Shown in pieces: positions 25,701-36,859 of a stretch of DNA of 64,000 nt. Location of the stretch: the NCBI GenBank assembly GCA_019096065.1, contig JAGUCH010000001.1, positions 4,030,001 to 4,094,000 on the forward strand, in the 5' to 3' direction. The notes beneath the pieces are model-generated. The model ran no database searches. It saw nothing but the letters and a program-made list of their open reading frames with translations, and had not been told where the DNA came from. The position numbers and the translations under genes were made by a program. This DNA comes from Paracyclopina nana (lineage: Eukaryota > Arthropoda > Copepoda > Cyclopoida > Cyclopettidae). Each line of letters begins with the position of its first letter. Position 1 is the first letter of the stretch.

Positions 25701-27606
25701 CAGAAATGGCAGTTTTTCATTCCAATGTCAGTTCACAATATGAGAAAAATTCTTAGAAAATAAGTGCCGAGCAAGAAGACTTCCTCCCCATCTTTTCGCT
25801 TTTCGTCCCAAGAAAACTTGACAATTCATGACTAATGGTCCAGCGATAAAGAGAAAATTTATGAGATAAATTTTCAAAAGTCAACATTAGCACACACACA
25901 CGGGTTAAGGAAATGTGAAGAAACTAGTTTGTCCTCATTTTAAAAGTTCGCTTCCCGCGAGCTTACATAAAACTATGATATATACGCCACGATAATTCAA
26001 CTTGACTGTATTGGCAAACTTTGTTGCCCATAACCGAGTTACGTACACTTAGCTTCTAGTCATAAAGCGAAAGATTAATATCAAAATAAAATACAACCGC
26101 GGCTCATGTGGCAACAAAGACTACTGGGCACTCAAGATGATCTATACTACTAAGGTGAGTTCTTATCGCTGCTTTACTATAGCGCACAGTCTGACTGAGC
26201 TGTGGTAGGCTCCAAGACGAAATTTCAATAGAATTCTATGGATTTCACTTCCAAAAATTTCCATAATCCACCATAAATTAGCAAATTGTGCCTAAATTGC
26301 ATACTTTTTGATAAAAACAGAACTTATCTGGGAGCTCTGTTTTAAAATAGGGAAAGATTAGCCCGCTCGCTTCCATCACTGACGTCACATGAGCTTACGC
26401 GCTATAAAGTAAGAACTACTAGCGCCACCGCAGCTAAGACGAACAGATTTGGTGATTTTAGCATGTAAAACTTGCGTCAAGAACTCACTTACGAGACCCC
26501 CCTGTGGGCACTAAAAAATCGTGAAAGGTAACGGCTTACCGGATTCCTCAAAGCGTTTTGCACTGCATGTTCGATCGCTGATATCACTTGAAAATGAAAT
26601 TCTGTCTTCCGCTCCAGGAACTGAATCCGCTCTGAAATCAGAAAATATAAATTCAAAAGATATAAGCAGAGAATAATTAAAATATTTGTGTTCTAAATCA
26701 GGGCCATCCACCTCAAACGAAAATAATATGAATTCTCCAACGTACAACAGCAGATCTAGCAAATTGAAGCATCAATTCATGTACGTCATCGGTTCCTGAA
26801 AATGTCAGCTAGCGCAGGTCACATCCCGCAAGCTTTACTATCATGAAGTTTCATTAGTGAAACTTTCGACTTTCTCCATCTGGATTTTGAACTCGCAAAG
26901 AGGATCCAAGTAACGGCAAAAATAGGGGTAGAATACAAATGTTCAGCTGCCAGCATAGCCGTAGTAAGAAACTACAAGCACGAAAAGAAGTAACGCGCTT
27001 TTTTTGTAGGTCAAGGAATAAAAAAGCGCCTGAATTCTGCGACAGATTCACTGCACAGCGGGGATAATAAGCAGGAAAGGACGCAGAAACAAAATGGTTT
27101 TGTCAAAATGGTGAGCCAATCCAAAATGTCATCATTTTCGGACCATGGCTTTCGCAACCCCTTGGTGAGAACAACAAGACCTATTTTTTGCTCCTTCGTC
27201 CTATAAGGTCATAGCTGTAGGATAAACTGACCACGAACGAGCTAACATAGCACCCAAAAAGAAAACTGCAATAAGCAATCCCAAACGAAGAAAAGTGCTA
27301 CAATATACGATTATTTATCTCCATGCGCAGTAATTTCACACCAAACATCCCAAATTCGGCTCCATGTAAAACCAAATGACGACATCCTTTGTTTGCAATT
27401 TATCATATCCAGGAATCATAACATAAATTGGCGTTTCAATTAAATTTAGGTAGTGTGCAGGATTCTTTGAAAGGTCAATCTGACCGACTTGGCAGCCCCC
27501 CAGCAAGATGCGTAGCCCAAAAAATAACGCGAAGGCCAGTTGCAAAACATGGCGCCATAATTTAAGAAAACGCTTGAGGTAGCTTTCACATTTTAGGTAA
27601 GCCCAA
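22739..27606. other. AT-rich 3' region of TIA-1 and intergenic DNA
   Basis: No coding exon was recognised in nearly 5 kb. The first half is strongly A/T-rich and could be a long 3' UTR, because poly(A)-signal matches are sparse: ATTAAA at 24477-24482, then AATAAA at 25443-25448. The TAG stop at 22736 is followed directly by GTAGGC, a possible donor for splicing within the 3' UTR. The remainder (about 25500-27600) shows short open frames only. Confidence 0.5.
25443..25448 (+). terminator. Candidate poly(A) signal for the TIA-1 gene
   Basis: This is the first canonical AATAAA I noticed downstream of the stop at 22738, 2.7 kb away. An ATTAAA at 24477 is an alternative. The assignment rests on position only. 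Confidence 0.25.
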
Positions 27607-27803
27607 ATGCGCATTGCGCCTTTCTCCGAAGCGAAGAGAAAGCTCCTTGATGCGCAGCCACCAAGAGCAAGCTGCAGCCCTCTACAACAACAACAAGAAA
27701 AAATCATCAATAACTTATCAATTTGCCGACTGCTAGTTAAACTTGCCTTGGTCAAATCCTCACACAATTTCGGAACCTCAAGCACAAAACATGGCAATAT
27801 CAG
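27607..27803 (+). other. Candidate leader exon of the LRR gene (donor well defined, start not)
   Basis: A strong splice donor (CAG|GTAAGC) lies at 27804, and a good acceptor (AATATTTCAG) ends at 28294, 18 bases before the ATG of the LRR gene. Splicing the two would remove a 491-bp intron and give a 5' UTR exon. The open frame across this exon (66 codons) does not join in phase with the LRR frame, so it would be untranslated or an upstream frame. The left boundary shown is only the ATG of that frame. Confidence 0.3.
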
Positions 27804-28312
27804 GTAAGCAAATTGCAGCATTACTAAACGTTATCGTGAATAAAAAGCTACTTTCACCCTGATGCACTTTCTTAATGGTACATAACTGTGGTGTGAAGAG
27901 GCAATTAAGGGAAAAATATCAAGCAAATTAAATCAACGCTAAGCCTAACTCGATTCAAGCTAGGCCTTCGTACACATTTAGAACTGATAAAAAATATTTT
28001 TATGATGGAGATTTTTAATATGAATACTATGCTCAACTAAAGGTTACCACATGATCTGAATATTTATGTCCATGAAAATCATAACCCCTCATGAGCTCTG
28101 TAACGCAGAAACCTTAAGAGGATTTCTGAAGATTGAAACACCTTAGCTTTCTATACGCAAACTGACTCGGAAGGCCAATATCCTGTTTGATTACTTGCCT
28201 TTACGAGGCAGTTGGAATTCATTTGCATTCAATCAGGCTGATGCTGCCAACCTTTACTATTTCTCATAAAATAGGTTACTATTGAATATTTCAGGTTTAT
28301 AGCCGAGAGAAA

Positions 28313-29911
28313 ATGGCAACAACCAAAAGAAAGTTTCTGCAAAGAAAGCCAGTGCCAAGTTGCCAAATTTTCTGCCTCAAAAGCCTTGAAAAGGCCACTA
28401 GCAACTATGTCCAATTAGCAACCCAGGAATACCATTCAGGCCAAGAATATGGTGGCATTCTGGAGCACAAAGTTGAAAGAAGTATAAGACAAGTTGAGGC
28501 TTACCTATTCGAGTCCACCCCAATCAGCCTGTGCTCCAAAGTGGCCGAGAGCTTCCTCAACGCACTGACGAGCTGGCTTAAGAATGCCAAGGTCCACCTT
28601 GAACAGGACGATAGCTCCGAAATGAACGACTCCATGTACATCGGCATACGTTTAGCTGAGGTGATAGCAAATGACAAGATCCAAAAGCTGGACTTGTCAT
28701 GTGTTCCCAAGCAGGTCAGGTCTTGCCTGTACGGGGTTTTGAGTAGGTTCACATCGGTGGAAGTCTTGAACATGGGATCCGGACACGGCGGTTGGCTCAG
28801 CGAATCCTTCTGCAATCGCTTCTACTCTCCTGGATTTTTGAATAGCTTCCGCAATCTCATCATCCTCCATTTCCATCACGATTGTACTGATTATTTGGTT
28901 GAATTGATAAGCCGGGGAAATGCAAGAAGCCTTAGAGTCCTTGACGTAAGTTTCAGCCAAAATGTCACAGACGAAAGCACAAAGTGGATTGCTCAATGTT
29001 CGAATCTCCAAGAGCTTGATATAATTGGAACTTCCATCGGTGTCCAAGCTGTGGCAACAATTTTGTCGAGCTGCAAAAGAATGCGAAAAATCAATGCCAT
29101 GAGACTAGCCCTGGCGCTGGAGTTGATCCAGGAAAAAATCGATTTCAAACTGCAGCTCATTGAGTGCATGCCAGAAACTGACAAGTGTGGATTCGTGACA
29201 GCAACAACAAGAAGACATTTGAGTCTACTGTCGAGAATGTGTCCGAATTTGTCACAACTGTCAGTTTTCAGCGAAAATGACTATGCCCCACTTGATTGGA
29301 ACAATAACAATGCTGCCGAAGAAGTCAATGATGAAACTATTCAATTCAAGCGCTTAAATGTCCTCAATACGTGGGGAGGAACTTTGAAGCCCAACTTGTT
29401 GGTCAAATTTGGCCCTACGCTTACTGAGCTCAAATGCGTCCATGTGGAACAATTAACGCTTGATGGGACAATCAAGATGATTTTTCAAACTTGTCCAGAG
29501 CTGCAAAAACTTGAGCTACAAAACTGCTCGATCCAGGACGGTTCAAACCTCCATCAAGGCATGAACATGTGGAAACTAAAGGAGTTGTCGCTGGTTTCGA
29601 AATGTAGCGAATCCTTTATGGATCAATTGATCCGATGCTTGCCATTCCTGGAGGTGCTCGAGTGTGGAACATCAACGGGTCTCTCAGATCGAGTGGTCGA
29701 GAGGAATGTAGAGAAGCTCTCCAACTTACGAGTGTTCAAAGTCGCCCATTCCAAGCTTGTATCGATGAAAGGAGTGCAACTGCTACTTGATCATTGTCCT
29801 TACCTCAGCGAGATGTCCGATTTGGCCGCGTTTTCATCCATTTCGAAAGAGGAGCTGCGCCAGATCCAGACGTCACTGAACAATTCCAACCTCAATGTCA
29901 GATTAGCTTGA
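28313..29911 (+). CDS. Leucine-rich-repeat protein, 532 aa, single coding exon
   Basis: An uninterrupted 532-codon frame starts at ATG 28313 (AGAAAATGG, a good context) and ends TGA at 29909. The middle and C-terminal parts carry irregular LRRs of the F-box/LRR (cysteine-containing) type: SLRVLDVSFSQNVTDE and NLQELDIIGTS near residues 208-240, LQKLELQNCSIQD near 400, LKELSLVSKCSES, then FLEVLECGTSTGLSD and NLRVFKVAHSKL. The N-terminal 100 residues are helical and basic, and I do not see an F-box. AATAAA at 29918 follows the stop almost at once. The likely role is protein-protein interaction, possibly as a ubiquitin-ligase adaptor if an F-box-like motif is hidden; that is inference. No close named relative is recognised. 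The lack of coding introns contrasts with the neighbouring RNA-binding-protein genes and could mean a retrocopy. Confidence 0.85.
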   Translation: MATTKRKFLQRKPVPSCQIFCLKSLEKATSNYVQLATQEYHSGQEYGGILEHKVERSIRQVEAYLFESTPISLCSKVAESFLNALTSWLKNAKVHLEQDDSSEMNDSMYIGIRLAEVIANDKIQKLDLSCVPKQVRSCLYGVLSRFTSVEVLNMGSGHGGWLSESFCNRFYSPGFLNSFRNLIILHFHHDCTDYLVELISRGNARSLRVLDVSFSQNVTDESTKWIAQCSNLQELDIIGTSIGVQAVATILSSCKRMRKINAMRLALALELIQEKIDFKLQLIECMPETDKCGFVTATTRRHLSLLSRMCPNLSQLSVFSENDYAPLDWNNNNAAEEVNDETIQFKRLNVLNTWGGTLKPNLLVKFGPTLTELKCVHVEQLTLDGTIKMIFQTCPELQKLELQNCSIQDGSNLHQGMNMWKLKELSLVSKCSESFMDQLIRCLPFLEVLECGTSTGLSDRVVERNVEKLSNLRVFKVAHSKLVSMKGVQLLLDHCPYLSEMSDLAAFSSISKEELRQIQTSLNNSNLNVRLA

Positions 29912-29917
29912 ATGAAA

Positions 29918-29923
29918 AATAAA
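29918..29923 (+). terminator. Candidate poly(A) signal of the LRR gene
   Basis: AATAAA lies 7 bases after the TGA stop, and a second copy occurs about 28 bases further on. Use of the first would give a very short 3' UTR. Confidence 0.45.
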
Positions 29924-29929
29924 TATTCG

Positions 29930-31373
29930 CCGATTAGTCATGAATCAAATAAACTTTCTAAAAAATTCGACTTTCATCAAAATGCAAACCGTAGCAGTAG
30001 TTTAGAAAAGGTTGAAAAGCCTTTTAAAAAGCCAAGTGAAATGTCACGCTTACCTTTCCAGACAATTGACAAGTTCCGTTTTCTATTTTTTCGATGCCAC
30101 TTTTTAGATTTAACTGTTTTATCACGATTCAGAAATCACTAGATGCGCGATACGCAAAGCCGCGAACCAGCTACTAGCTAGCTTGAGTAGCTTCAGCAGC
30201 TAGAGCTGAGTAATGAGAGATAATGAGAATTTTCAAGTTGGTTCTTGAATCAGGATCATTCAAAATCGTAGTCAAAAACTGAGAATGGATGAAAAATGTT
30301 GCTTTTTGAATCGCATACGCGCATGAAAGATAATAATTATCTTCAATCGCATTCGATTTTGGGAGAACAGACTTTCAAAAAGATAATTGTCATTTGTTCC
30401 AACTCGAGTTAACTCCCAAGACGATTTGGCAATATTTGAAATTTCCCGGGCAGAAAAAGTGCATTGAGCCCATGAACAATTTTCTATATTGTTCCAAGGT
30501 ACTCTAGTCATAATATATTAAGATGACAACAAACTTTTCGGCTTAAGGTGTTAAATAATTGAACCATAGAGTATTACCCTTAATTTTTGTACCATCGCAT
30601 TTTCGAAAAGATAGCTGCATTTAAGGACTTCATGTGCATTATGCACACCGGAGCGGATATAACGCTCAGAGTTACCAGAACGACGTTCGATCTCAATATT
30701 ATGGAAAATAGTGGCGTTTCAGATCCTTTTTTGGCAAAATTCGAACATTCGCGCTACTAACGAAAAAAACATCTGCGTTCTTCTCGGCCAAGAGCTTCAA
30801 TTTCAGCAACCTTTGAAGATATTGCCATTTTCCCCTTAATTTTCTTACCACTTGCCATCTCAGTTCAACTAAATTAGGACGGTAAGCCTCTCAACCAACT
30901 TATTTTCGTATGTCGGCGCTTTTTATTTAAAAATCGTTAATTCGCTTCGGTGGAAAGTCTGCCATATGCCGTAACCATACCGGCCCAAGTTTCGCAAATA
31001 TTTTCTATCATATATCGAAGTGATTCGCTACTTGAAGGATACTGGTCGTAAGCGAAGCTCCCCATCATTGGTTTGAGTCATCAACGTGGCCTCAAATCTT
31101 TTGGCAAGTTGTCCAATTTCCGGTCGCAATTGAGAGGCCATGGCGTGCAATTGCAAAATGGCGGTCGTTGGTTAAAAAGCGTGTGCGGCTTCTGGATGAT
31201 CCGGGCCGGGCTGGCAAAGCTGGCCTAGCCGAAAATTTGCGCAAACTTAAAAAACAGACCCTCGTGTACAACTCTTACATTGCTACAGTATTGCTTCGAA
31301 ATTCAATAGGATAAGAATTTTCCGGGGCTCTTTTTGACTAACATCTGGAAGCTGATTTAGCTTTCCTTTACAG
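29930..31373. other. Intergenic region and probable Syp promoter/leader
   Basis: No gene is recognised. A CAAAATGGCGG motif near 31154 resembles a YY1/Pleiohomeotic site, and the stretch 31130-31230 is locally GC-richer, so a Syp promoter could be here. A splice acceptor (CTTTACAG) ends at 31373, just before the exon with the Syp start codon, which implies an upstream 5' UTR exon I could not place. Confidence 0.35.
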
Positions 31374-31394
31374 CAACAAATTTTGCTCTTCGTC

Positions 31395-34300
31395 ATGACG
31401 GACGTAGAGAAGGGAAACAAAAATGAAACTTCGAAACCAATATTTGCCAATGGTGATTCCAAGGATGACGACGAGCATCCCACAGTTCAAGCGGAGAGCA
31501 ACGGCGAAACCATCACAGCTGACGAGGTTGCCACTGTGCCAGCTGTTCCACACTCCGAGAGGTCGCCCGAGTTCCTCAAACTGATCGAATATGGCCTCGA
31601 TGAGAAGGTAGCATCTCGCCTGGAAGAAATCTACGAAACAGGTAATATTGCAGGCCTTAAGTGTTGCAAATAAATTTTAGCGTTTGATGTCATTTTAGGC
31701 AAACTTTCACACTCTGATCTGGACCAAAGAGCTCTTGACGCCCTGAAAGAATTTCCCCCCGATGGAGCCTTGGGAGTTCTGGCTCAGTTCCTTGAGTCCA
31801 ACCTGGCTCATGTGTCCAACAAGTCAGCCTATTTATGCGGGGTCATGAAAACCTACCGAGTCAAGGCCCGAGGCACTAGCTCTGTCTCCAATGGAGCCAT
31901 CCCTTCTGGAGCCTCTGCCACGTCGTCGAATGGGGGACTTGTTGCTAAAGGACCAGATGAGGAGAAGATCAAAGAAATTCTCAATAGAACTGGGTACAAG
32001 CTCGATGTGACCACAGGGCAACGAAAATATGGTGGCCCCCCGCCAAATTGGGAAGGGGAGCCACCCTCATCTGGCTGTGAAGTGAGTAGTACTTTTAAAT
32101 CTAAAACTTTTCCGAAGCCCAACTTTCAGTCGTTGTTGCTAGGGACGCTTTTGCTTACGAAAGAAATGGTAATTTAACTTCGTGACACATTGCGAGTCTT
32201 TCAAACCACGTGCTTAAGCACAAATCACATCTCTTGATTATTGTCATGATTGATTGATTGATTGTTAGTCCTTCTGCGAATTTGGGCTTTTAGCTGGGCA
32301 TGTTGAATACTAATGATCAACGGCAAAAGCGAGTCACCTGTCATGGAGCTAATCTGATTTCATTCCAAAATGACATTCTAGGTCTTCTGTGGCAAAATTC
32401 CACGCGATATGTATGAAAGCGAGTTGATACCTTTATTTGAACAATGCGGCACCATCTGGGACCTTCGGCTCATGATGGACCCCATGACCGGTTTGAACCG
32501 AGGATACGCATTTGTCACCTTCACCACCCGAGAGGCTGCTCAAGAGGCTGTGCGTCAGGTAATTAATCGACTCAATCTGTGATTTACTATCTGCTGGCTA
32601 CGGCGTTAAGCTAATTGCGATGAATGACCTTTTATTATACTTCACAGCTCGATTCTTATGAGATCGCAGAAGGCAAAAACTTGAAAGTTAACGTTAGCGA
32701 GCCGAAAACGCGCTTGTTTCTAGGCAATATTCCCAAATCGAAAGGAAAAGATGAGATCGAGGAGGAGCTCAGAAAACTCACAGGTAAAATGAGAAGGATT
32801 TCTCATCCAGTCCAAGTGACAAAAAAAAGCTGCTCTGGTTCTAAAGGTCATTCGCGCGCTTTTTGGCGATAATTGGCAAGGCTTGCTTTTTTTCAAAGAA
32901 TAACGGTTTTTGTTCAGTAGATGTGCTAATGGCGCTTGTTGAGCGTCTATTTTTTGAAATAAGCATGAGTTGTGATCAAAATTCCAGCTAAATGATTATG
33001 AGCTTCGGAAGGGGAAAAGAATTGGTGTTACCATATCTTTCAATAATCACCGTCTCTTTGTGGGCAACATCCCAAAGAATAGGGATCGGGAAGAATTGTT
33101 AGAAGAGTTCTCAAAACACGCACGTAAGTCCGTGTCCGGAATGAGAGACGAGAGCACGCATATGTGAGAAAAGCGCAAAAATGAGTGATGAATGAATGAT
33201 GATGAATGGAATACAGTACATTACGTGTATAGCAAACAAATTACTTAATTCACACCCATAAAACAACAACAACATAGTCGTACTTAAAATAAGGAATGCG
33301 AATGGCTCTTCCTCTCTTGCTCTTCTCCCTCTTTTCCCTGTCTTGTTTCATTTCTTTATACGGAAGGTTAAGCGTTGTTAAGGAGTGGTCTTGCATAGAT
33401 AATGTTACCTGAAAAGTGCTTGACAATGCTTCCCATCTACCTAACACTTTTTAACTACTCCTTTAATTTCTCTTGTCTAACACCGACTCTGTTTTCCCTC
33501 AGACTTCCAAGTAAAAAAAACTCATGATTTTATGCTTTTCAGCTGGTTTGAGGGAAGTTATCATCTACAGTTCGCCTGATGATAAAAAGAAGAACCGGTA
33601 AGAAAAATGTCTTGAGGATTTGTAAAAAATGCTGAACTATTTTTCTTTTTTAGCGGCTTTTGCTTTCTGGAGTACGAATCCCACAAGGCAGCTAGTCTGG
33701 CTAAGCGTCGATTGGAAACCGGCCGTATTAAGGTTTGGAGCTGTGATATTATTGTTGACTGGGCTGACCCTCAAGAAGAACCTGATGACAATATCATGTC
33801 GGAGGTATTTTGGATTTTAATTTTTTATTGTCCGTCTCCACACGTTCCTTAGATCCACCTTCGAGTCCAATTGGCGAAACAACTGCGAGCAGTTTTTGCT
33901 CGTGATCTTTTTGCCAGGGCTAACAACTTTTCGGTTGTCCATCGTTGGTGAATGAGTCATAAGCGTGTAATAATACTACGTATCCTCTTTGTGGTCTTGA
34001 TGGATGAACCAGCTTTGAAGTTTCCTTCATTTTTCCCTGGTTCATTCTAACCACCGACAGGACAATTCAAATGCAATGCGATAGTTTGCCACTTTTTTCT
34101 CCTTTGAATTGAATACCCATATGTCCCATTATACTTTTAGGTGAAGATTTTGTATGTTCGAAATTTAACAGTTGATGCGACTGAAGAAAAAATTCAAGAG
34201 GTTTTCGAGGAATATGGCAAAGTCGACCGTGTGAAGAAAATTAAGGATTATGCTTTTGTCCACTTTGAGGATCGTGACAAAGCCGTCGAGGCCATGAGGG

Positions 34301-35363
34301 GCCTTCACCACAAAAATTTGCTCGGTGCTGAGCTAGAAGTTAGCCTCGCAAAGCCTCCTTCCGACAAGAAAAAGAAAGAAGAAATGCTCAGAAAAAGGGA
34401 GCAACGGATGATGCGTGCTATCACAACTAAGTAAGTTTTTTCTGAATTGGTCATTATTGTATTTCTACAGTCTGACCGTTCAAAATTGGACGGTACGGGA
34501 ATCTAAACTTTTTGTCACATATTCAAGAAATACAGGACTTTTAAATGATAAAGTTGGAAAGATTGAGCCTTTTTCCATCTTTTTTGGAAAAGTAGAAAAA
34601 ATCAATTTAAAGAGGAAAAAAACTGGGAAAATTCAATTTTCCCAAGGCAACCCAGAAAATTGTGAAGAAATAACTGATACATCTTTTATTTTTTGCTGTC
34701 ACGCGGAATTCACAATAATAGTTTTCATTTTGTCAGAAAACAAAAAAGATGTCCAAAGGTTCAAGCTTTCCAACGATACCCATTAAGCCTCAAAATTCAT
34801 GAATTCATAACACAAACTTTTGATTCCCGCACCGTCCAATTTTGAACGGTCAGACGGTATATGACAAAAAATATTAAAGAGAGATTTCTTATTTTCTTAT
34901 TTTTAGAAGTAGAGAGCTTTGCTAATGAATTTTATTCAATTTCAGTGAAGTGGCTTTCCGGTTGTCGAGCATGAGCATGGCCATGCCGCCATTTGCTCCA
35001 TTTCCCGCTCCCTATCCCTTCCCAGCAGCTTTGGGCTCAAGCATTTACCCTGGAGCTGGGCGTGGTGGTGGCTCTGGGCCCTCCGGAGCTGGAAATCACC
35101 GTGGAGGCCATATCTCTTCTGCTGGTGGCCGGGGCGGCCCCGGTTTAAATGGAGGGTGGCAGTGGAACAATGGAAACGTTGGGCCCGTCAATGGTGGTTG
35201 GGAAGGCAACTGGCATCAGCGTGCTCCTGCTCCTTGGATGGCTGCCGGAGCTGAAGTATGGGGCCACCCAAGAAATGTCAACGGATTTAGTTGGGGAGCT
35301 AATGGTGTTCACACCGCTGGAAATGGTAGTGCAGGTGGTCGTAACCGCAGCAATAAGCGGTAA
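31395..35363 (+). CDS. Syp: SYNCRIP / hnRNP Q-R family RNA-binding protein (Syp), eight exons per transcript
   Basis: This family packages and localises mRNAs and acts in splicing, translation and synaptic transport. Coding exons are 31395-31641, 31699-32081, 32382-32558, then either 32648-32783 or 32988-33123, then 33543-33597, 33654-33804, 34141-34430 and 34946-35363. The total is 618 residues with either alternative exon. Exons 1-2 encode the acidic N-terminal NURR domain (SPEFLKLIEYGLDEKV). Then come RRM1 (VFCGKIPRDMYESELIPLF, RGYAFVTF), RRM2 (RLFLGNIPKSK or RLFVGNIPKNR, continuing GFCFLEYESHKAA) and RRM3 (VKILYVRNLTVDATEE, DYAFVHFEDRDKA). A basic patch (PPSDKKKKEEMLRKREQRMM) and a Gly/Trp/Asn-rich tail with few RGG repeats close the protein. 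All borders are GT-AG and the frame closes exactly. Assignment is firm. Confidence 0.95.
32648..32783 (+). other. Syp: Syp alternative exon A (136 nt)
   Basis: It is flanked by an acceptor (ACTTCACAG) and a donor (ACAG|GTAAAA), and it enters in phase 0 and leaves in phase 1. It encodes the last strand of RRM1 and the start of RRM2, including RNP2 (LFLGNIPKSKGKDEI). It is the more insect-like version: spliced to the next exon it reads LTAGLREVIIYSS. Confidence 0.88.
32988..33123 (+). other. Syp: Syp alternative exon B (136 nt)
   Basis: It has the same length, phases and protein segment as exon A, with acceptor AAATTCCAG and donor GCAC|GTAAGT. The encoded residues match exon A at 19 of 45 positions. 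Its GKRIGVTIS and LFVGNIP segments look more like vertebrate hnRNP Q than exon A does. Joining to the next exon gives HAPGLREV. Together with exon A it forms an apparent mutually exclusive pair. Confidence 0.88.
34468..34857. mobile_element. Tc1/mariner-type MITE in the last Syp intron
   Basis: The left end begins CAGTCTGACCGTTCAAAA and the right end is its inverse complement over about 40 bp with roughly three mismatches. TA flanks both ends (34466-34467 and 34858-34859), consistent with a TA target duplication. The 390-bp element has no transposase-like frame. Each terminal repeat itself contains a near-palindrome centred on AAAATT. It lies between the exons ending at 34430 and starting at 34946, clear of the splice signals. 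Confidence 0.8.
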
Positions 35364-36668
35364 GCTAATGTCGCAAAAATGACTCAATGGGCCCTCAACC
35401 GAATGTGATTTAAGTTCTCGACCGACCAATCAAAAAAGCGTTGTTTACCACGTCTCCCGTTGAAAATCAACCCTGGATTCTAATCTCTCTTTGCTAATTA
35501 ATTGAATGTTAATTGCTTGCTCTGCAAAATTGATGAATTGATACCAATCCCTCTACTACGGCTAAAATTGTCGCCGAAACAAACAACATATTTGATGAGA
35601 TACTGCTTACGATATTTTATTGTAAAATTTGATGTTATATTCTGAATCTGCTTGCATGCCAAAATACTACTTTTTGGTGACATCGTAACGTCAATGAATG
35701 AGTAAGATGTGCATCTATGTAAATCACTCGGAACTAGCGCCTGTACAGAAGTTAACAAAAATTTGATATGTATGATTGCTACTCAGCATGAAGAAATTTG
35801 ATGAATGACAACAACAACAACAAAAGCTCCAGTAACTTATCGATGTTTCCCCCTCCGACCGATTGTAATTTTAACAACTTTTGACATCAATTAGTTAGAC
35901 ATAAAATGTGTTTTTAAAAGCTTCGAAAAAATATTGCCCGCCTGCATCCTCAAAAAGAACAAAAAAAATCAACTACTTTTAAGCATAGAAAATATTCAAC
36001 TACATTTATTGACGTACGTATATACCCAATACACTAAGTCGCACCCGCTCTAACGTAAAATTGCCTGTGTCCCAATTTCTGCCGATGTAAAAAAAATCAA
36101 CTGCTACAAATTCCACCATTGAAAATTGAACGCTATGTGCATAACGTATAAATTGTAGAAACGCTTGTGTTGGTCACATATTCCATCTTTGAACGAAAGG
36201 GTTGAGGGACCCAAGGTCTTCTATGGTATTTTATCGGTGATGTAAAAGCAAGAAAAATCCCAAACGCTTTGAAGACAAACATGAAAAGTCGATTTTTATA
36301 TAACAAGAAGAAGAAGAAGAAGAAGAAGAAGAACGGAATGCGTTATTTTTTGACGTCTCCACAAGAAAAACAGTTAAAAGAGAGAGATTCTATGAAATAC
36401 CCTGAAATATACTATTAAAATAGTAAGCTCGCGTTGTTTGTGCGCGTCGCTCCACAAGGAACTAGCAAACGCCGCTTGTCGCGGCGGGCCGAAAAAATTT
36501 CTTCTTGGTTGATGATGGTTTTAACCTTGGAAGAAAGTTGCACAAGAGACCGTTAAGTTGTGTCCTGAAGTTTCCAGTCTTGTTTTTCCAGGCTGACGTC
36601 GTTTGAGCTACAGATCAGATGATTTCGGCCTTGCAGCTCGTGACCTAGCGTGACTGCCGTTGAGCAAC
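35364..36668. other. Syp 3' UTR and intergenic DNA
   Basis: AT-rich sequence follows the Syp stop. I see no canonical AATAAA close by; ATTAAA at 36414-36419 is the best match. A GAA microsatellite lies at 36305-36333. From about 36425 the sequence becomes GC-rich, with several CpG-rich runs, and may be a promoter for the small candidate exon at 36669. Confidence 0.4.
36305..36333. repeat. (GAA)n microsatellite
   Basis: About 29 bases of uninterrupted AAG/GAA triplet repeat in non-coding DNA downstream of Syp. Confidence 0.95.
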
Positions 36669-36813
36669 ATGAACCGCAAGCCACCTAGCGCTTCTTTCCA
36701 CGCCGGCCCTTGCATTCGGATACCCTACGCGTTGTATCCCAACGCACAGCGAGGAAAAGGAAACTTCACCGAAAGTCCCGAAATGCTGCGCTCGCGTGCA
36801 ATTCCACCACCAG
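36669..36813 (+). CDS. Candidate first coding exon, unidentified
   Basis: This GC-rich island contains an ATG at 36669 and an open frame of 48 codons (beginning MNRKPPSASFHAGPC) ending at a strong donor, CACCAG|GTAGGC. Base composition looks unlike the surrounding AT-rich DNA and more like the exons elsewhere in the window. The next good acceptor, ending at 37047 after a long pyrimidine tract, would bring an immediate stop and give a 49-residue product. The exon may instead be part of a non-coding transcript or an alternative leader of the zinc-finger gene. It does not splice in frame to the exon at 46387. No homology is recognised. Confidence 0.25.
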
Positions 36814-36859
36814 GTAGGCGCGCATTGGGTCAACGATTCCAGCTGGATGGCGCTTGAAC

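Noticed and set aside
27336..27821. 161-codon minus-strand open frame, Cys- and Leu-rich
   Set aside because: No family features, no good start context, and it is antisense to the exon-like segment with a strong donor at 27804. It is probably a chance frame.
34415..34786. 123-codon frame after Syp exon 7
   Set aside because: It lies in intron and MITE sequence and begins inside the donor region. It shows no domain.
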